From: Vermamoeba vermiformis
Lineage: Eukaryota > Tubulinea > Echinamoebida
Reading direction: 5' to 3'
Assembly (NCBI GenBank): GCA_045837725.1
Contig: JBEWZL010000202.1
Location: 496,001-560,000, forward strand
Length of the DNA: 64,000 nucleotides
The position numbers and the translations under genes are program-made. How positions within the stretch are numbered: the first letter of the stretch is position 1; every line of letters begins with the position of its first letter. Under the pieces are notes generated by a model that saw nothing but the letters and a program-made list of their open reading frames with translations, had not been told where the DNA came from and searched no databases. Below, piece after piece: positions 48,327 through 61,220 of the stretch.

Positions 48327-49316
48327 ATGGAGCAATCTCGTGAAATAGCCTCGATCGCAAATTGTGTATTTTGCAATGCTCACTTTGTAGTTGTATTATC
48401 AGCTGTCTCAATCACTGAAGGTGAAGGTGTCAATATTCAGATGTTACAAGATAGGTAAGTAATTTTCTAGAATTTATTTTAATTTTGATCTAATTACGTG
48501 ACAGAGGGTCCTGTCCCTTCGTTCAACAGATCCTGAAAATGAAATTAAACCATTTTAATAATTCAATTATTCATAATATCATACAGACTTGAAGGTCTCT
48601 GCAAAAAGCTCGCCCAACAGCCGTTCGAGCTTATCCGCTGCCCCTCGTGCACTGAACTGATTACAGGCATGTCTTTCGCCGAATGGTTATATTCTGATAT
48701 TAGTCCTGGTACGTACAGTATAAGAAGGACTCCACCGTGACAATATTAACGCCCGGGCGCAGTTTTCACATTGTGCGTGTTCGAGCACTTTAACTCCCCT
48801 GCTACTTTGTACGTGAATACCTCGTCTAATGTGCTCAATCCACAATGGCAATTAATATTAGGCAATGGTAAGCATAAGCGTGATTTACGAATGTCAGTGG
48901 CAAGTAATAATATCGTTAATGAAAGGTCCGAGAGAGCTGGTCTTGAAAGATCCTCAAAGTGGATTATTGCATCCATATACATTTGCTAATTGGGGCGTAC
49001 CATTTAATCCACCAACGTAAGTATCGAATAATAAATTTATTCGTAATGGGAAGAATTTATTTTCCGTACGACCGCAATGTTCGTACAGCAATCATAAAAC
49101 TGATTACTCATTATTGACAGTTATAACCCGCAACATCGCTCGAAAAGAGATCACCTGTATATAATCGACACGGTGCATCAAGCTGTGCGCAATAACGCAA
49201 ATGCAACTCAGTTCGTAGCGCAGCTGCATCCACACCGCCCACTGTTTACCAACTGGGAGCACGTTGCTAGCCATGTCGAAGCAACGAGCATCGATTTGAG
49301 CTTCATGAAGCTTTAA
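48327..49316 (+). CDS. unknown protein with paired CxxC motifs
   Basis: The protein starts MEQSREIASIANCVFCNAHF. A second CxxC (IRCPSCTELITG) follows about 50 residues on, in the next exon, so the two probably form one zinc site. The middle is beta-rich and hydrophobic (LGNGPRELVLKDPQSG, LLHPYTFANWGVPFNPP). The C-terminus carries HLYIIDTVHQAVRNNANA and SHVEATSIDLSFMKL before the TAA. Five or six exons join in frame with GTAAG donors, giving roughly 230 residues. I know no family for it. It shares a 193-base divergent promoter with the lipase-like gene. The well-behaved splice sites make it a real gene even though its role is unknown. Confidence 0.65.
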
Positions 49317-49837
49317 AGCTGGATGAGGAAATGGGACAGTGTGCGAATTCGGTCTACGGCGTGCAACGGTATTATCGGCGGTATGTTTGAGGTGCAAAAT
49401 CTCGATTTATTCTTATTATTCCCACGAGCGAATATTACTAATTTGGTAATAACCGAAGTACTGAATGAGCAAACAGTATCGATAGTTCATTCTCAGATAC
49501 ATCGATACTTAAAATATGATAAACGAGTACTCCTAAGAATTCTTTGGTGGACCTTATCGAATAATTTTATGCACAAACGGACAAATTTAACCCGGACAAC
49601 TAAATTCGTTCAAAATTTTGATTTGCTTCTACAATTTACCAACATTATTTATCAATAGGAATCACGTTAGCACCCATTCGTGATGGATGATTATTCTAGT
49701 TCGGGCACGAGCTCACTGGAGATTCAATCCCGTCACGATTTGTGTCAGATCTAAATATAGAAAAAATCATGTCAGAAACGCAACCACAATTTCAGTCGAG
49801 CGATAGAGTTGCCAAATAACACCACAAAGCCTACAAA
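49317..49837. other. intergenic region
   Basis: This 521-base gap lies between the double-CxxC gene and the GPCR. A 111-codon ATG frame at 49323-49658 starts seven bases after the upstream stop, but its composition is AT-rich and not protein-like, so I do not call it. It is probably a 3' UTR plus the GPCR promoter. Confidence 0.4.
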
Positions 49838-51576
49838 ATGCAGTGGCAAGAAGTATTCAATTCAATGACGGTCGTTGGGCAAAGCGATCCAACTAACGCA
49901 ACCGCGCCGGTAGCAGCACCAGTAAATCCGAACTTACTCACGAGAGACGAACTAGACAACATCCAAATGATTACAAAATTCACCGCCATGGCCTCAATAG
50001 TCGGCTCACTCGTAATCATCATTACTTGGGCAGCGTTCAAACACTTCAGAAATCCAACGACTCGTCTCATATTCTTTCAAGCTATTGCGGAATTGATGGG
50101 CTCAATAGCCTTGTTTATTGGACGATGGGCAGCTGATAGTGGCAATGGAGGCTTTTGTTTGTTTCAAGCTGTCTTAATCCATCAATTCGTCCTTGCATCC
50201 ATATTTTGGAGCGGGATCATCGCCTTCAATCTCTTGATCGTAGTATTTGTCGGGAAAAAAGAAAGGCATATCAGCCATTACGAAAAGTACTATCACATTG
50301 TGGCCTGGGGCATCCCTTGCGCTGGTTGGATCATTTCTCTTGCGATCGGTGCTCACAGCGATTTCCCTGTTTTTGGTGATACTACTCTATGGTGCTGGTA
50401 AGTACTTGCGTTTTTAATTGATCTTTCATATTGCAATCGTTGTTGTTTCATTTTCATGAAATTGACTGACAGGCACTGGACGCGATTGAATTGCGTCCTC
50501 TATTGTTTACCAAGTATTATCCGTATATATGTTACCTATAATCAATAATACCGTATCAGCGGAATTATTAGCATAATGCGCATATGTGTCACACCGTACT
50601 TTATTGTGTCCTCTAAATCGTCAATCTCTTTAAATCAAAATAAGACCTGAAATCATAGCTCATATATATAACTATATTTTAAGACGATTATTTTACTTAA
50701 ACTGCTCAAATTGAAAGCAAAGTACGGGTGCGGGACATTTTGTCCGCTCACATGGTCATGTCGTCGGCCGTTTTATGCCGCTATTCAAACAGTTTTGATA
50801 TCACTTAATATAATACCGCTAGTCCACATATCATATTTCTCGATTTCAATTTACTGATTCTGTTTGAATTGCAGGATCACCGCGAAATGGAACTCGTTGC
50901 AGATCGCGCTGTTTTATGTCTTTCCGCTCTGGATCACTTTCATCTTCGAAGTTGTGGTCTACATATTGGTAGGCATCAAGCTCTCGCGCACCTTCAAGCG
51001 CACCGAAGAGTTCAAGGGAAAGGCGGACAAAAGCTGGGCTACGAAGAGAAAACGCCGCTATATCTTAACTGTCAGGTATGTAGTGATTACACTCAACGTG
51101 CTCAAGGTTGCATTGGCCTCATACTAGTATTGACGGCACGCATCTCGATCGAGACCATTCGAAAACACACAACGTCTCAATTCTGGAATTTCAAGTTCTG
51201 CGGATCGCTAATTTCTATTTTTAGTTTGTACTCGCTCGCATTTTTTGTCACATGGTTGCCCGGTTCAATCAATCGTATCCATTTGTGGCAAGCTCCCAAT
51301 CAGATCTACTTGATGTTCGTCTTCCACGCGATTTTTACGCCTTTGCAAGGTATTAATTCTACACTGATAATTTATATTGTTTGATTTGTAATCACCACAT
51401 TGAAGCGCGTCAATATTCAATTTCAAAAGCTGGTTTTAATAGTCAATTTAGGGTTTTTAAATTTCTTGGTCTATTTTTGGATGACACTAGTCCATTATTG
51501 GCGTTACGGAGTTTCTGCCAAGAGCTCGACCACTGGATCCGCCAAGCGAAGTGAACAAACTGCTTCAATTTTGTAA
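49838..51576 (+). CDS. cAMP-receptor-like GPCR
   Basis: Seven membrane segments can be traced: FTAMASIVGSLVIIITWAAF, TRLIFFQAIAELMGSIALFI, FVLASIFWSGIIAFNLLIVV, YHIVAWGIPCAGWIISLAI, LQIALFYVFPLWITFIFEVV, a sixth split by an intron (YILTV|SLYSLAFFVTWLP), and FLNFLVYFWMTLVHYWRYG. After segment 6 comes GSINRIH and near segment 7 FHAIFTPLQG, both typical of the Dictyostelium cAR/Crl group of GPCRs (class E). The N-terminus is short and outside, with one N-glycosylation site (NAT). The C-tail is Ser/Thr-rich, suited to phosphorylation. Introns: about 475 nt (long for this window), 51078-51223, and one before segment 7. The ligand is not predictable. Confidence 0.85.
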
Positions 51577-52133
51577 ATAATACCGGTTTGTCAATTTTGC
51601 AACCACCCCCTTGTAATATTAGAGCCTTTATAACGGCAATTTATATCGTCAAATGTATTAAAATCATATTTATAAAATTATGTGTTAGTCTCCCTGACAT
51701 TTCACGGTCGCGCCTGATCTGGTGCCGAACATCTTTTTATATTTATTTATAACACCACACCTCCATGACCAAATGTATTCTTGGGGCTTGAGTAAATTAT
51801 TAAAAGGTGCGACGAGGTATTCTTCAAGCTCCATCTCGCCCCCAACGAGACTGTTGAAAGGATGTCCCAAAATATCTCTAAATAATTCGCAAAAAATACG
51901 AGGTAATTATTCTTATATATTTAGGCATATTGTACGAGTGTTTTGGCACCACTAATTAAATTAAATAATTTGCTGATCTTCGATCCACATAACGATTCTA
52001 TTCTGATTAAACACAGGAATATCATGCACACGATTTTTGCGCGATGTTAATCAGGGGAATAATGACGATCTGGAGGCAGATCAGGTACGACAGATCTTTG
52101 AAACGGTTATTTTTCTGACACGTTCAGAATCGA
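51577..52133. other. intergenic region
   Basis: This 557-base gap lies between the GPCR and GUF1. Two overlapping minus-strand frames at 51.7-51.9 kb are open for 45-60 codons but contain no known motif, and no splicing connects them. The true 5' end of GUF1, including any mitochondrial leader, may lie in the right part. Confidence 0.4.
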
Positions 52134-55100
52134 ATGAAAGTTGCCAAACTAGACATGAAGAGTTTCAAGCATGACAAAATTAGAAATTTCTGTATTATAG
52201 CACATATTGGTACGTACAAAGCGATATTGGATCTGACGCTCCTGACCAAATCCACACCACAGATCATGGAAAAACAACGTTGAGCAATCGATTACTGGAG
52301 TTTACAAGTAAGTGCCTGTTAATTACAAATATATGCACGGTGGAATCGAACCTTAAAGCAAGAGAAATTGTTGAGAACTGCGTGTCATTTGTGGGTCTGA
52401 GCTCCCAAAACCAAAATTTTGTCATCAGTTAGTCTCACTCAAAACTTTGCTGTGGTCGAGAAGTGTTTTGGAGATGTGGTCCTACAATTCATCATTACAT
52501 TATTGCTTCATTAGCGTTTGTGAGGCGTATGGTAATGTGGTGGTGAAGGGTGGCTTGGCGTGCTCTAATTCGTTATCCTAGCAATAGGACCATAGAGTGC
52601 GTCAAGTTAATCCCCGAATAAACGCGGGTGCACACGGTTCCTCGATTATATTGTTGGATCCGCGAGGATCCGATAGTACAATTCTCTGAATTCAAAGTAT
52701 TTTCACTCGAGACAATAGCTTGTGAATTTCTAGCTTGAAGGAGCAATCTGGATAGTTGGTTATTTCCGCCCCGTAGAGGTCGCATCTTCTTTTTTTGTCC
52801 CTGCTCCGATCCACGCCATTTTTATTAATCAACATTCAGCTTTATGGTGCTTGGTACGCAAATATATTGGCCGTTCCAGGCTTTTCAACCAAGTGACTTT
52901 TCAATTTCTTTTTGTCGAATGTCGTACTAGTACGACAACATTAGAAGCTCGACTGCTTTAAATACTTGGTCTTCGGAACTTGGGGTTTCGGTACTTGATG
53001 TTTTGGATCGCATAGTGATAATCTTAGCGAGTTAAACTGCTATGCTTTGTTAGATTCCTAAATAATCTTTTCACCGAGATTAATCCAAATATTCCTTTTA
53101 AGGCAAACGCGATTTATTTATGGTCTATTCCCTTGATTTCAGACTACACCGATTTCACAAAACCCTTACATCAGTCGGCTAATAAATTCTACTCAGAAAC
53201 AATTGATACCCGAGAAAGCAACGCGTTTTACATGGACAAGCTGCGCGTGGAAAAAGAACGCGGCATTACTGTCAAGGCACAAACAGCTAGTATGTTCTTC
53301 AAGTACAAAGGCGAGACGTATCTCCTGAACCTGATCGACACTCCGGTACGCTTTTTCTAAATAAGGAAACTTAAAATTTGAATTCAGCTTTAAAGGTGAT
53401 GCGTTATATACCTACCATTATTCCATTTAGGGCCACGTTGACTTTAACTATGAAGTATCGCGGTCTATGACGGCGTGCGAAGGAGCGGTCCTTGTCGTGG
53501 ATGTAAGAGATCATAAATCTATACTTGATTAGCGACTAAGCTTCCATGTTATTAAGGCAATTAAAGGAGTTCAAGCACAAACACAAGCCAATTGGTGGCT
53601 AGCTTTCGAAACAAATCTTCAAGTTATGCCGGTCATTAACAAGGTCGATCTGCCCACTGCACAACCCGAAGTGATTAAACAACAGTTAAAAGACACATTC
53701 GATTACCCTAAAGAAGATATTACTTTGGTTCGTTAATCGTTACTCGATCACTACGAGTTACTAACCAAATTGTACCAGATCTCTGCTAAAACAGGTCTCG
53801 GGATCAAAAACCTCCTGCCTGCGATTGTAAATAAGATTCCACCGTAAGTCAAAGTCTTAATTGCATTTCATTAGCTAACTTCCACAGGCCACGAGGAGAT
53901 GTAGATAAGCCATTCAAAGCTCTGCTGTTCGACAGTTGGTTTCAAGATGTACATAACGGCGTGATCTGCTTGATCAAAATTGTCGATGGCAGCGTCAAGA
54001 AGGGTACGTACACTATGATATGGATATGCGTGTATTAATAGACGCGCAGGTGACAAAATTATGAGTGCGTACACGAAAGAACAATACGAAGTGCTTGACA
54101 TTGGCTTGATCGGGATATCCCGAACAGACGCCGACTGGAGCATTGTAAGCCCTTGTATTATTGACCTATTCGGCACTGACACGCGTTCAGATATTCAGGA
54201 CAAGTCGGCTACGTTCGTCCAGGCATGCGCACATCACGTGAAGCACGAGTCGGAGACACTTTTTATCACGTAGATAAGCCCGTTGAGGCACTGCCTGGCT
54301 TCAAACCCGCCAAGCCCATGGTACGAATAGATGCGACACAAATATGGTTCTTATCGTTTTGCGTTTAGGTCTTTGCAGGTCTCTACCCCGCTGACCAGAG
54401 CGAATTCGATGCCCTGCGCGATGCACTTGAAAAGTTGACACTGAACGACGCCAGTGTAACCATGGTCAAAGAGTCCAGGTAATTTACTCGCCTTTAGTTC
54501 TATTATTACCACTGCTAACTGAGTGCTAGTGATGCCCTCGGCATTGGTTTCCGTTGTGGTTTCTTGGGTCTGTTGCACATGGACGTGTTCATGACGCGCT
54601 TGAAACAAGTACGTGATAGGTACAACTATATTCAATTGCTCACTATGGCTCGTGTAGGACTTTGGCGCCACAGTTATTGCAACGAGTCCAACAGTGCCTT
54701 ACAAAGTGACCAAGCGCAGTGGTGAGAATATTGACGTGCAAAGTCCAAGTCAATACCCAGATCCAGGTGAGATCACTGAGACATTAGAGCCCATTGTCAA
54801 TGCCACCCTCGTGACACCTAAAGAATACATGGGTGAAATCTTCAAGCTTTGTCAAGACCGTCGTGGTGTACAAAAGAATGTCGAGTTTGTTGACGAAGAC
54901 CGAGTGAAATTGACGTACGTGATGCCCCTCAACGAAATCATCAGCGATTTCTACGACAAATTGAAGAAATTGAGCTCTGGATACGCGTCGTTTGATTACG
55001 AAGACAGCGGCTATCAACAGAGCGATATGGTCAAAGTCACGATCATGCTCAACGGCAAGGCGGTAGATCCGCTCTCAATCATCACGCACAGATCTAAAGC

Positions 55101-55516
55101 CAACGAACAAGGCAAGATACTCACTGAGAAATTGAAGTCGTTGATAAGCCGACAAATGTTCGAGATTGCTATTCAAGCTGCCATTGGTAACAAAGTTATT
55201 GCGCGGGAAACGTAAGTGAGCGGATTGGGACATAAACTGGTACCGGCAATGTCCTGTCCTAATTTATATCTTTCCTCCATTGTTTAGAGTGGAAATTCAT
55301 TAGTGTAGTGGCCTTCGTAATCATATCTAATGTCATTTTTTACGCAGCGTGAAAGCGTTCCGCAAGGATGTGACTGCGAAATGTTACGGAGGAGACGTAA
55401 CGCGCAAACAAAAGCTGCTGGAGAAACAAAAGGAAGGCAAGAAGAAAATGAAGCGCATTGGCAACGTCGAGCTGCCTAATGAAGCGTTTTTGAGCGTTTT
55501 TAAATTGGGAAAATAA
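52134..55516 (+). CDS. guf1: GUF1/LepA (EF4) translation GTPase
   Basis: EF4/GUF1 back-translocates or remobilises stalled ribosomes, usually in mitochondria. The GTPase motifs are all present: [20 protein letters not shown] (G1), [13 protein letters not shown] (G2), [13 protein letters not shown] (G3), VINKVD (G4) and ISAKTG (G5). LepA-specific parts follow: [44 protein letters not shown] [20 protein letters not shown], and the C-terminal domain ending [17 protein letters not shown]. About twelve exons. The start at 52134 ([15 protein letters not shown]) gives no obvious mitochondrial leader; a short upstream frame from the ATG at about 52041 could supply one but does not splice in frame by eye. 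One intron, after LLEFT, is about 830 nt, far above the local norm. Confidence 0.9.
52666..52690. other. hairpin with GNRA tetraloop inside a GUF1 intron
   Basis: TTGGATCC-GCGA-GGATCCGA folds into an 8-bp stem (one G-U) capped by a GCGA tetraloop, a hallmark of structured RNA. It lies in the 830-nt intron. The surrounding sequence matched no RNA family I know. Confidence 0.4.
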
Positions 55517-55766
55517 TTAAATTGCGTCATCTTATCAATCTAACTTTGACAACATCAGCTACGAGATTGAATGGATTTTGATTCGTTTCAAATTTGCAAG
55601 ATGCAATTAAAGGCCTTGAGACAAAGTCAAAGTTTACAATGCACACAATATACAGGGTACTAAAATACAAGAAGCCGGCCACATCCAACCAAAAAGTAAT
55701 CATATTACAAAGGATAGTAGCCGACCAGATAACAATAAATAGGGTTAAAGCTGGAATCGCCAAAGC

Positions 55767-57508
55767 TTAGAAAAGACGAGGCACGTTAAAAGTTGCAACA
55801 GATTCGTACTTTGAGATCGCGAACTTTTCGACCACTGCTCTTTGTGGCCTTGCGTGTGCAGTCATCAGAGTAACGTAAACCTCTTCCAAATGTCCACGCA
55901 TTTCATTAATTCGGCAATCGGTGAGTCTTTCCAATTTTGGCAACTGACATATTCAACCGATTAGTTCCCAGCCCAAAATAAAAATTATCGGGACCAAAAA
56001 AATCTTCGTGTTTTTTGAATTTAAATCTCGTGCTTGAAATCTGGAATAGGCGTGATTCAACTTACGTGTTCCGCAACACCACCGTCTTGCAAGGCATGAA
56101 CACCAACAGCAATAACCATCAAGGCTAGTTCTGAGGGCAAATAGCGATTGTATTTGTAGTCAACAAAAGTCAACTCGAGTACATACTAGACAATAAAACA
56201 CGTGTTAATCTCGATGTTGCATGAAAATAGCGTTAATGAATGGACCACTTACGCGTGCAAAGTTATGAAGAGTGGAGTGATTCGGGGCAATGTAGTGCAG
56301 GTACTTGCGCAGGAAGTGGAACGGTGTGGCGACAGTCAATTTGAACTCTAAGGCAATGAGGATATCACGTTCGCAGCTAATAATCTGTAAAGAAGAGGAT
56401 CAGCCAATAAGTCCGGTTCTGAGATGTGATCGGAATTTAGCTCGGAGAATATCTTACCATCTCACGTTTGTAGGTGTTGTCTGTAATGAAGACAAAATCG
56501 TCTAGCGTCGGCGGATAAATTTCTTCGTATTTACTATGTACAAACAGAGTTAATAATTTGAAAACTTTGTGCGCGCCAAAAACAAGACTTAATTTTTTGA
56601 AATATCTGAAGCAATATCTCTGTTACTTACGCAGCTATGAACATGCAAGTGATGCCTACTAATTGTAGAGACTGTCGTGCAACATGGCGGAGGGTCAAGT
56701 ATCGATCCAGGTAGTCAATGGCCAAAAAAAGTGTTTGAGGACGTAATCCATATTCCTCAGCAACTTCCACCAGCCAATCCACTAAAATAGCCCGCATATT
56801 GTGTGTGACTTCCTTTTGTGTGGCTTCAAACGTAGCGCGCTCTTGCTTTTCCATACTGAATTGCGCCTAAAGATAGTAACATTTTAGATCGATCTACATA
56901 AAAAAATAGCCCAAAAAAAATGAATCGGCTTCGAAACTGCGTCGGTTCGTGTATAGTAACGCCCAATCTAACGTATTGAGGTTGAATTAATTGAATATTA
57001 CCTCATTCTCTTTCAGTGAAGTAAAAGTTTCTTTCAGAAACTCTTCTTTAACCTCCAATTCACTGTTCTCACCGTGTTGTTGTTCATTAATATCAGTATC
57101 ATTATCTAAGTCCATTTTCTCAGCCGAGCCTAAAGAGTTAAGGAATTATTTAACGTGGGAAGTAATTTTAAATAATTTGAATGGATTAAGTTATCCAGGA
57201 GCATTGCGTTACCTGAGCTTAAATCCATGGCCTTAGGGGAATTGCATACTTCAAATGATGGTGAGTCATTGTTCGTTTTAGGGCGTTTGGCTGCTGGTTG
57301 ATCAGGATTTTGATCACTGGTGTCATTGGGTCTTTTCTGCACAACCTGAAAAGATTTCGCCTTGTTAATTATTGATACAATAATATCTTATTATTATAAA
57401 CTGATTTACCCTTGGATTTGGTTGTGTACGATTGGCGGCAACATTGGCGGGGATCTGTTTCAGAGCGTTGTTTTTCGCGGTTCTAGGCAAGTGTGCACGT
57501 GAGGCCAT
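55767..57508 (-). CDS. A/B-type mitotic cyclin
   Basis: The N-terminus, from the ATG at 57508 (MASRAHLPRTAKNNALK), is disordered and basic, with KRPNDTSDQNPDQPAAKRPK. The cyclin box is clear: THNMRAILVDWLVEVAEEYG, LFLAIDYLDRYL, LQLVGITCMFIAAKYEEIYP, DDFVFITDNTYKREM and a second fold starting TPFHFLRKYLHYIAP. MRAILVDWL and the spacing place it with cyclins A and B; I cannot separate them. RTAKNNALKQI near the N-terminus lacks a perfect RxxLxxxxN destruction box; RAHLPRTAKN at residues 4-13 does fit RxxL. It binds and activates a cyclin-dependent kinase for S/M-phase progression. About nine exons with short introns. Confidence 0.88.
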
Positions 57509-57831
57509 ATTGAATTAGAATACAAATAAATAAATAAACTCTATAAATATAAATATACAAAGATACAGAAGAACAAATAACACTACGAAATCAATTAAGG
57601 TGAAATTAATTAAGCAGTGTCGTTTGTCTTGCGAAAAACAAAAGAGATAATGCACCAGATAGCTATTTATCCTATTTTTTTTTTTTTTTTGTTCCAACTC
57701 CAAAAGTACCACGTGACTACGTGATTTTTTTTCGATCTGGGGATAAGTTTGGGCGCCCAAAGAAAAAAAAAAAAATATTCGTATCTCAATTAACTATTAA
57801 CAGAAGATCTTTATACAATAGCTTTATAGCT

Positions 57832-58367
57832 TTAGTGTTTTTTCTTTTTCTGATCTCGTCCACGTACAACTTTCTTTTTCTGTACGCCTCCACCCTTCAC
57901 TTTGGATAGATCGATTTTGCCTACAGGTTCGACTTCCATTTCTGTAACTACTGCTACTTTGGCTGGCGATTCTTTCATTTTCTCGTCTTTCAACGGCACA
58001 AGCGGTTTCATACCGTGTGTTTCGGTTTCTATTTTTCGATCAAAAAATTAATTGTTGCTTAGATCAAAACAAAAATTATTCTCGTCTTCAATATAATTTA
58101 TGACTATAATTTTCACAGCTAGCAAATATATTTTAAAAATTTTCACTAACTACCGCCTGAAGTATTTATTGAGATTTGATCGAGATCGCGTGGGTGAATC
58201 AAAATAATAATTTGTCATTACATACCCATCTGAATAATATTAGAAGCTAATTCTTCCTCCATCTTCTTAGCCAAACGCTCGTTACGAAGCGTGTCGTGAA
58301 CGTCCATCTTCTTGCGTTTTTCAGCACGCTTTCTCTTTTCGCTCTTTGCTCTTAATCCCTTCGCCAT
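57832..58367 (-). CDS. LLPH-like nucleolar protein
   Basis: This small, very basic protein starts MAKGLRAKSEKRKRAEKRKK, which fits the LLPH/YBL028C family start (MAKSLRSK..KR..RAEKR). Members are nucleolar and associate with early 60S pre-ribosomes. Two introns interrupt it. The middle is EELASNIIQMG, then an acidic/Lys mixed stretch, and the C-terminus is GGGVQKKKVVRGRDQKKKKH and stop. The length, about 120 residues, is right for the family. The identification rests mainly on the N-terminal motif and composition, so it is moderate. Confidence 0.7.
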
Positions 58368-58536
58368 TTTAATTATATGTGGTTGTGATCGTACTTGGTA
58401 ATCGTAGAACTACTAAATTCTAAACCAACAAATTTTATCGATCGCGATCAACCGAAAAAGAACAATGACTCAAACACTACAGCTAACAAAAACAACCTAA
58501 AATTTATTCGCCTAATGAGCGCTACGAGAAAAGCGT

Positions 58537-61072
58537 TTACTTTCTTCTTCGCTTCTTGTTGACGTTCAAGACGGGCTTGTTCTTGCTGCCAGGAGGTGGT
58601 GCTTGATTCTTGCCCGCGGCGTCTTTAGGCTGTGCCAATTTCTCTTGAGCTGCGGCTTGCTTGCGCTCTTCTTCTTTGCTATAATACGAAATTAGGATGC
58701 GTTACGGGGTGGAGAACAAGATCCGATCCTGGCTACTTACACAAGATGAGCTGCACCTTGGGCAGGACCCTTTTGAGGACCTTTCTTGCCGCGTTTGCCT
58801 CCCTTTGTTCGTTGCCAGCGAGGTAACCATCGCTCGGGATCTGCACGAAGAGGTTAGAGAAGGATAACGCAAAAAAAGGAAATAAAGAAGGATCGTACTT
58901 GGCGGGATGCGCGGATCGAAGTGCTTGGGTTTTTTGTTGTGTCTCTTTCTCTTTTTCTTAGTCTTAGCGATTTGATTTTCTTGTGCCCTATGGAAGGCAT
59001 AAGTAAGCAGAACTTTCATCAAAACTAAATCTAGATGTAACGTGCCTGTAACGACGGGTGGAAACAACGGGAATAGTTTCCAATCGCTCTACATCAATGT
59101 CGTGGTGTTCTTCAGCCAATTGTGGCAATTTAGTCTCGAGTCTAGAGTGTGTGTCAGTACTGTAGTGGCAGAAAGTGTCGCGTGTGCAACTTACTTTTCA
59201 GCCGCATCTGGGTTGTAGTGAGCGGTGGCAATGACAGCCAAGGGCAGAGCTTCTTTGTCGTTCTTGTTGACCTCCAATATCTTGTTGTACCACTCAGCAG
59301 CGTCGCGGTACTTCTTGTATTTCATCTTGAAGTCAGCATTGCGCTTGACCAATTGACGGTAGTTCTCATCACTCTTCGACAATTTGCTCACGCTCTCGTC
59401 GAGGAACTTGAGTGCGTTTTCAACGTCGCCTGTGCGCTCGTAGAGTGCGGCGAGTTTGTTCAACAGGGCAGGAGAGCTGTTGATCTGATCGACGTTGGAT
59501 TGCAGCAAGTTGTTCAGCTCGGTCATGTTGCGTTGTTGCAAGTAGATCTGCGCCAAACTCAACTTGACTTCGATGCTGCCCTTTGGGTTCTGTTTGATGT
59601 ACTCCTTCAACACATTGGCGGCTTGGTTGTAGTTCTTTTCAGCGTGGTAAATGGCGGCGTTGACAATCGGCAGGAACTCTGATTGCGGGAATTCTTTTTG
59701 AAGCTCGTTGGCGAGTTGACGACTTTCCTCCATCTGCAGGGTGAAGTTAGCACGAGGGTTTAACTATAGGAAAGAGCTTACTTTTCCGAGGAGAATGAGC
59801 AGAATTGAGCGGTTGAAGCCGATGCTCTTGCGCTGCTTAGTTGACAACTTTTCAATGACGGAGGGATTGCTTGCAACTTGCTTCAATTTGTTGTACGAGT
59901 TGACCTTGTCTCCCTTTCTAATAACAGCCAAGTTGTTCATGCACACGGCTTGCACGGACAAGTCAGAGGGCCTGTTGATTGCAATGCATTTGTGAGTCGC
60001 ATTTGCATCACACGAAAAGTTACGTACTTTGTTTTCAACACTTTTTCGTAGATTTCGGCTGTTTCCTTGCCGCGGCGCTGTTGAGTGTAAGCTTGTTGCG
60101 TGAGAATAATGTTCAGTTCGTCTTGGATCTCCTCTTCACTGGCACCATCCTTCTTCAACGTGTCCTCGCAGAGGGCTAGCTCATGATTAGTTATCATATT
60201 TATACTGTTATAGCTAACGTACTTTGAGCAGCCTGTAGGTATTGATCACCCGTGTCCAAGTCACCCATTTCAATGTAGCAGCACGCTCCGTTGTACGTCA
60301 GTTCGAACGACTTGCGCAGGGTTTGCTGTGTCGCACGTTAGCTTCAAAATATCAAATAAGACTTGGCATTACCTTGTACTTGGCAAGCACGTCTAAGCAA
60401 CGCTTGCTGCGACCAGCAGCAGTCAAAGCAGCGGTCAAGTTGGTCAAAAGTTCAGCAGATCCAGCTGAGGTAAGGTTAGCTCTCAATAGATTCATTACAC
60501 GTGAAAAACGTACTCTTTGACTCAGTGAGCATTGCTTCGTAAATCTCAACAGATCGATCGTATTGCTCTAAACGGAACATCTTCAAAAAAGGTTAGTAAA
60601 TCCGATCTGGTGCCTGTGTGACTGGAAAACTTTCTAAAATTATAATTATCATAACTTACAATTTGTGCTTCGAGTTCCTGTGTTTTTTTGCTTTTAGGTG
60701 CATTTTTGAGCGCATCCAAAGCTTCTTTGTATTTGCGCAAACGATACAGGGCATAAGCCTTTTCGAAAGTTAATTCCTTTGCGATGGATGATTTATCAAT
60801 GGCTGTGACGGCTTCATCAAATTTGTCTTGTTGGATAAGTGCTATTATTTTGCAGCGGATTGCATCGACTTCTTTTGGATCATGGCCAAGAACTGTTCGT
60901 AATAATAAATAAATATTATCCAAAATAAATAAATAATAATTATCATATTATAAATGTTTTCAAAGCTGCAAGGCTTACTTTTATTGCAAATCTCTACGAC
61001 AGTCGTAAAATTGCCTTCTTTAATAGCGTCATCAACTTGACGATATAATTCATATAGTTTAACTTCACTCAT
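58537..61072 (-). CDS. srp72: signal recognition particle subunit SRP72
   Basis: SRP72 is the large TPR subunit that, with SRP68, completes the eukaryotic signal recognition particle. From the ATG at 61072, MSEVKLYELYRQVDDAIKEG begins a series of TPR-type helical pairs across about 11 exons, including ELTFEKAYALYRLRKYKEAL, KSFELTYNGACCYIEMGDLD, FLPIVNAAIYHAEKNYNQAA, VKLSLAQIYLQQRNMTEL and LLNKLAALYERTGDVENALK. The end has the RNA-binding, Lys-rich segment KTKKKRKRHNKKPKHFDPRI and DPERWLPRWQR, the conserved SRP72 motif that contacts 7S RNA. A Lys/Gln/Pro tail ends at 58537. Length and order match the family well. Confidence 0.93.
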
Positions 61073-61220
61073 GGTATTGAATTATAATAGGGTCCTTGTT
61101 TTGTCACACTCATCGTCAGCCAAATTGATTTATTGACCAACATTGACCGAGCGGAATTTCCTCGAACCCGTGCCGCCAAATTCGGCTTACCGTTTTGAAC
61201 GATGCACCACTGCAGATCAG

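Noticed and set aside
49323-49658. 111-codon plus-strand ATG frame after the double-CxxC gene
   Set aside because: It starts within the probable 3' UTR, is AT-rich and has no protein-like pattern or relatives I recognise.
49690-49755. tRNA-like string with GATTCAATCC and TCGTGA/TCACGA ends
   Set aside because: The T-stem and anticodon stem do not pair and no D-arm can be drawn, so it is a chance resemblance.
51685-51955. Minus-strand open frames downstream of the GPCR (…GEMELEEYLVAPF…)
   Set aside because: Two overlapping frames are open at once, neither has a known motif, a proper start or splice partners, and the region is probably untranslated.
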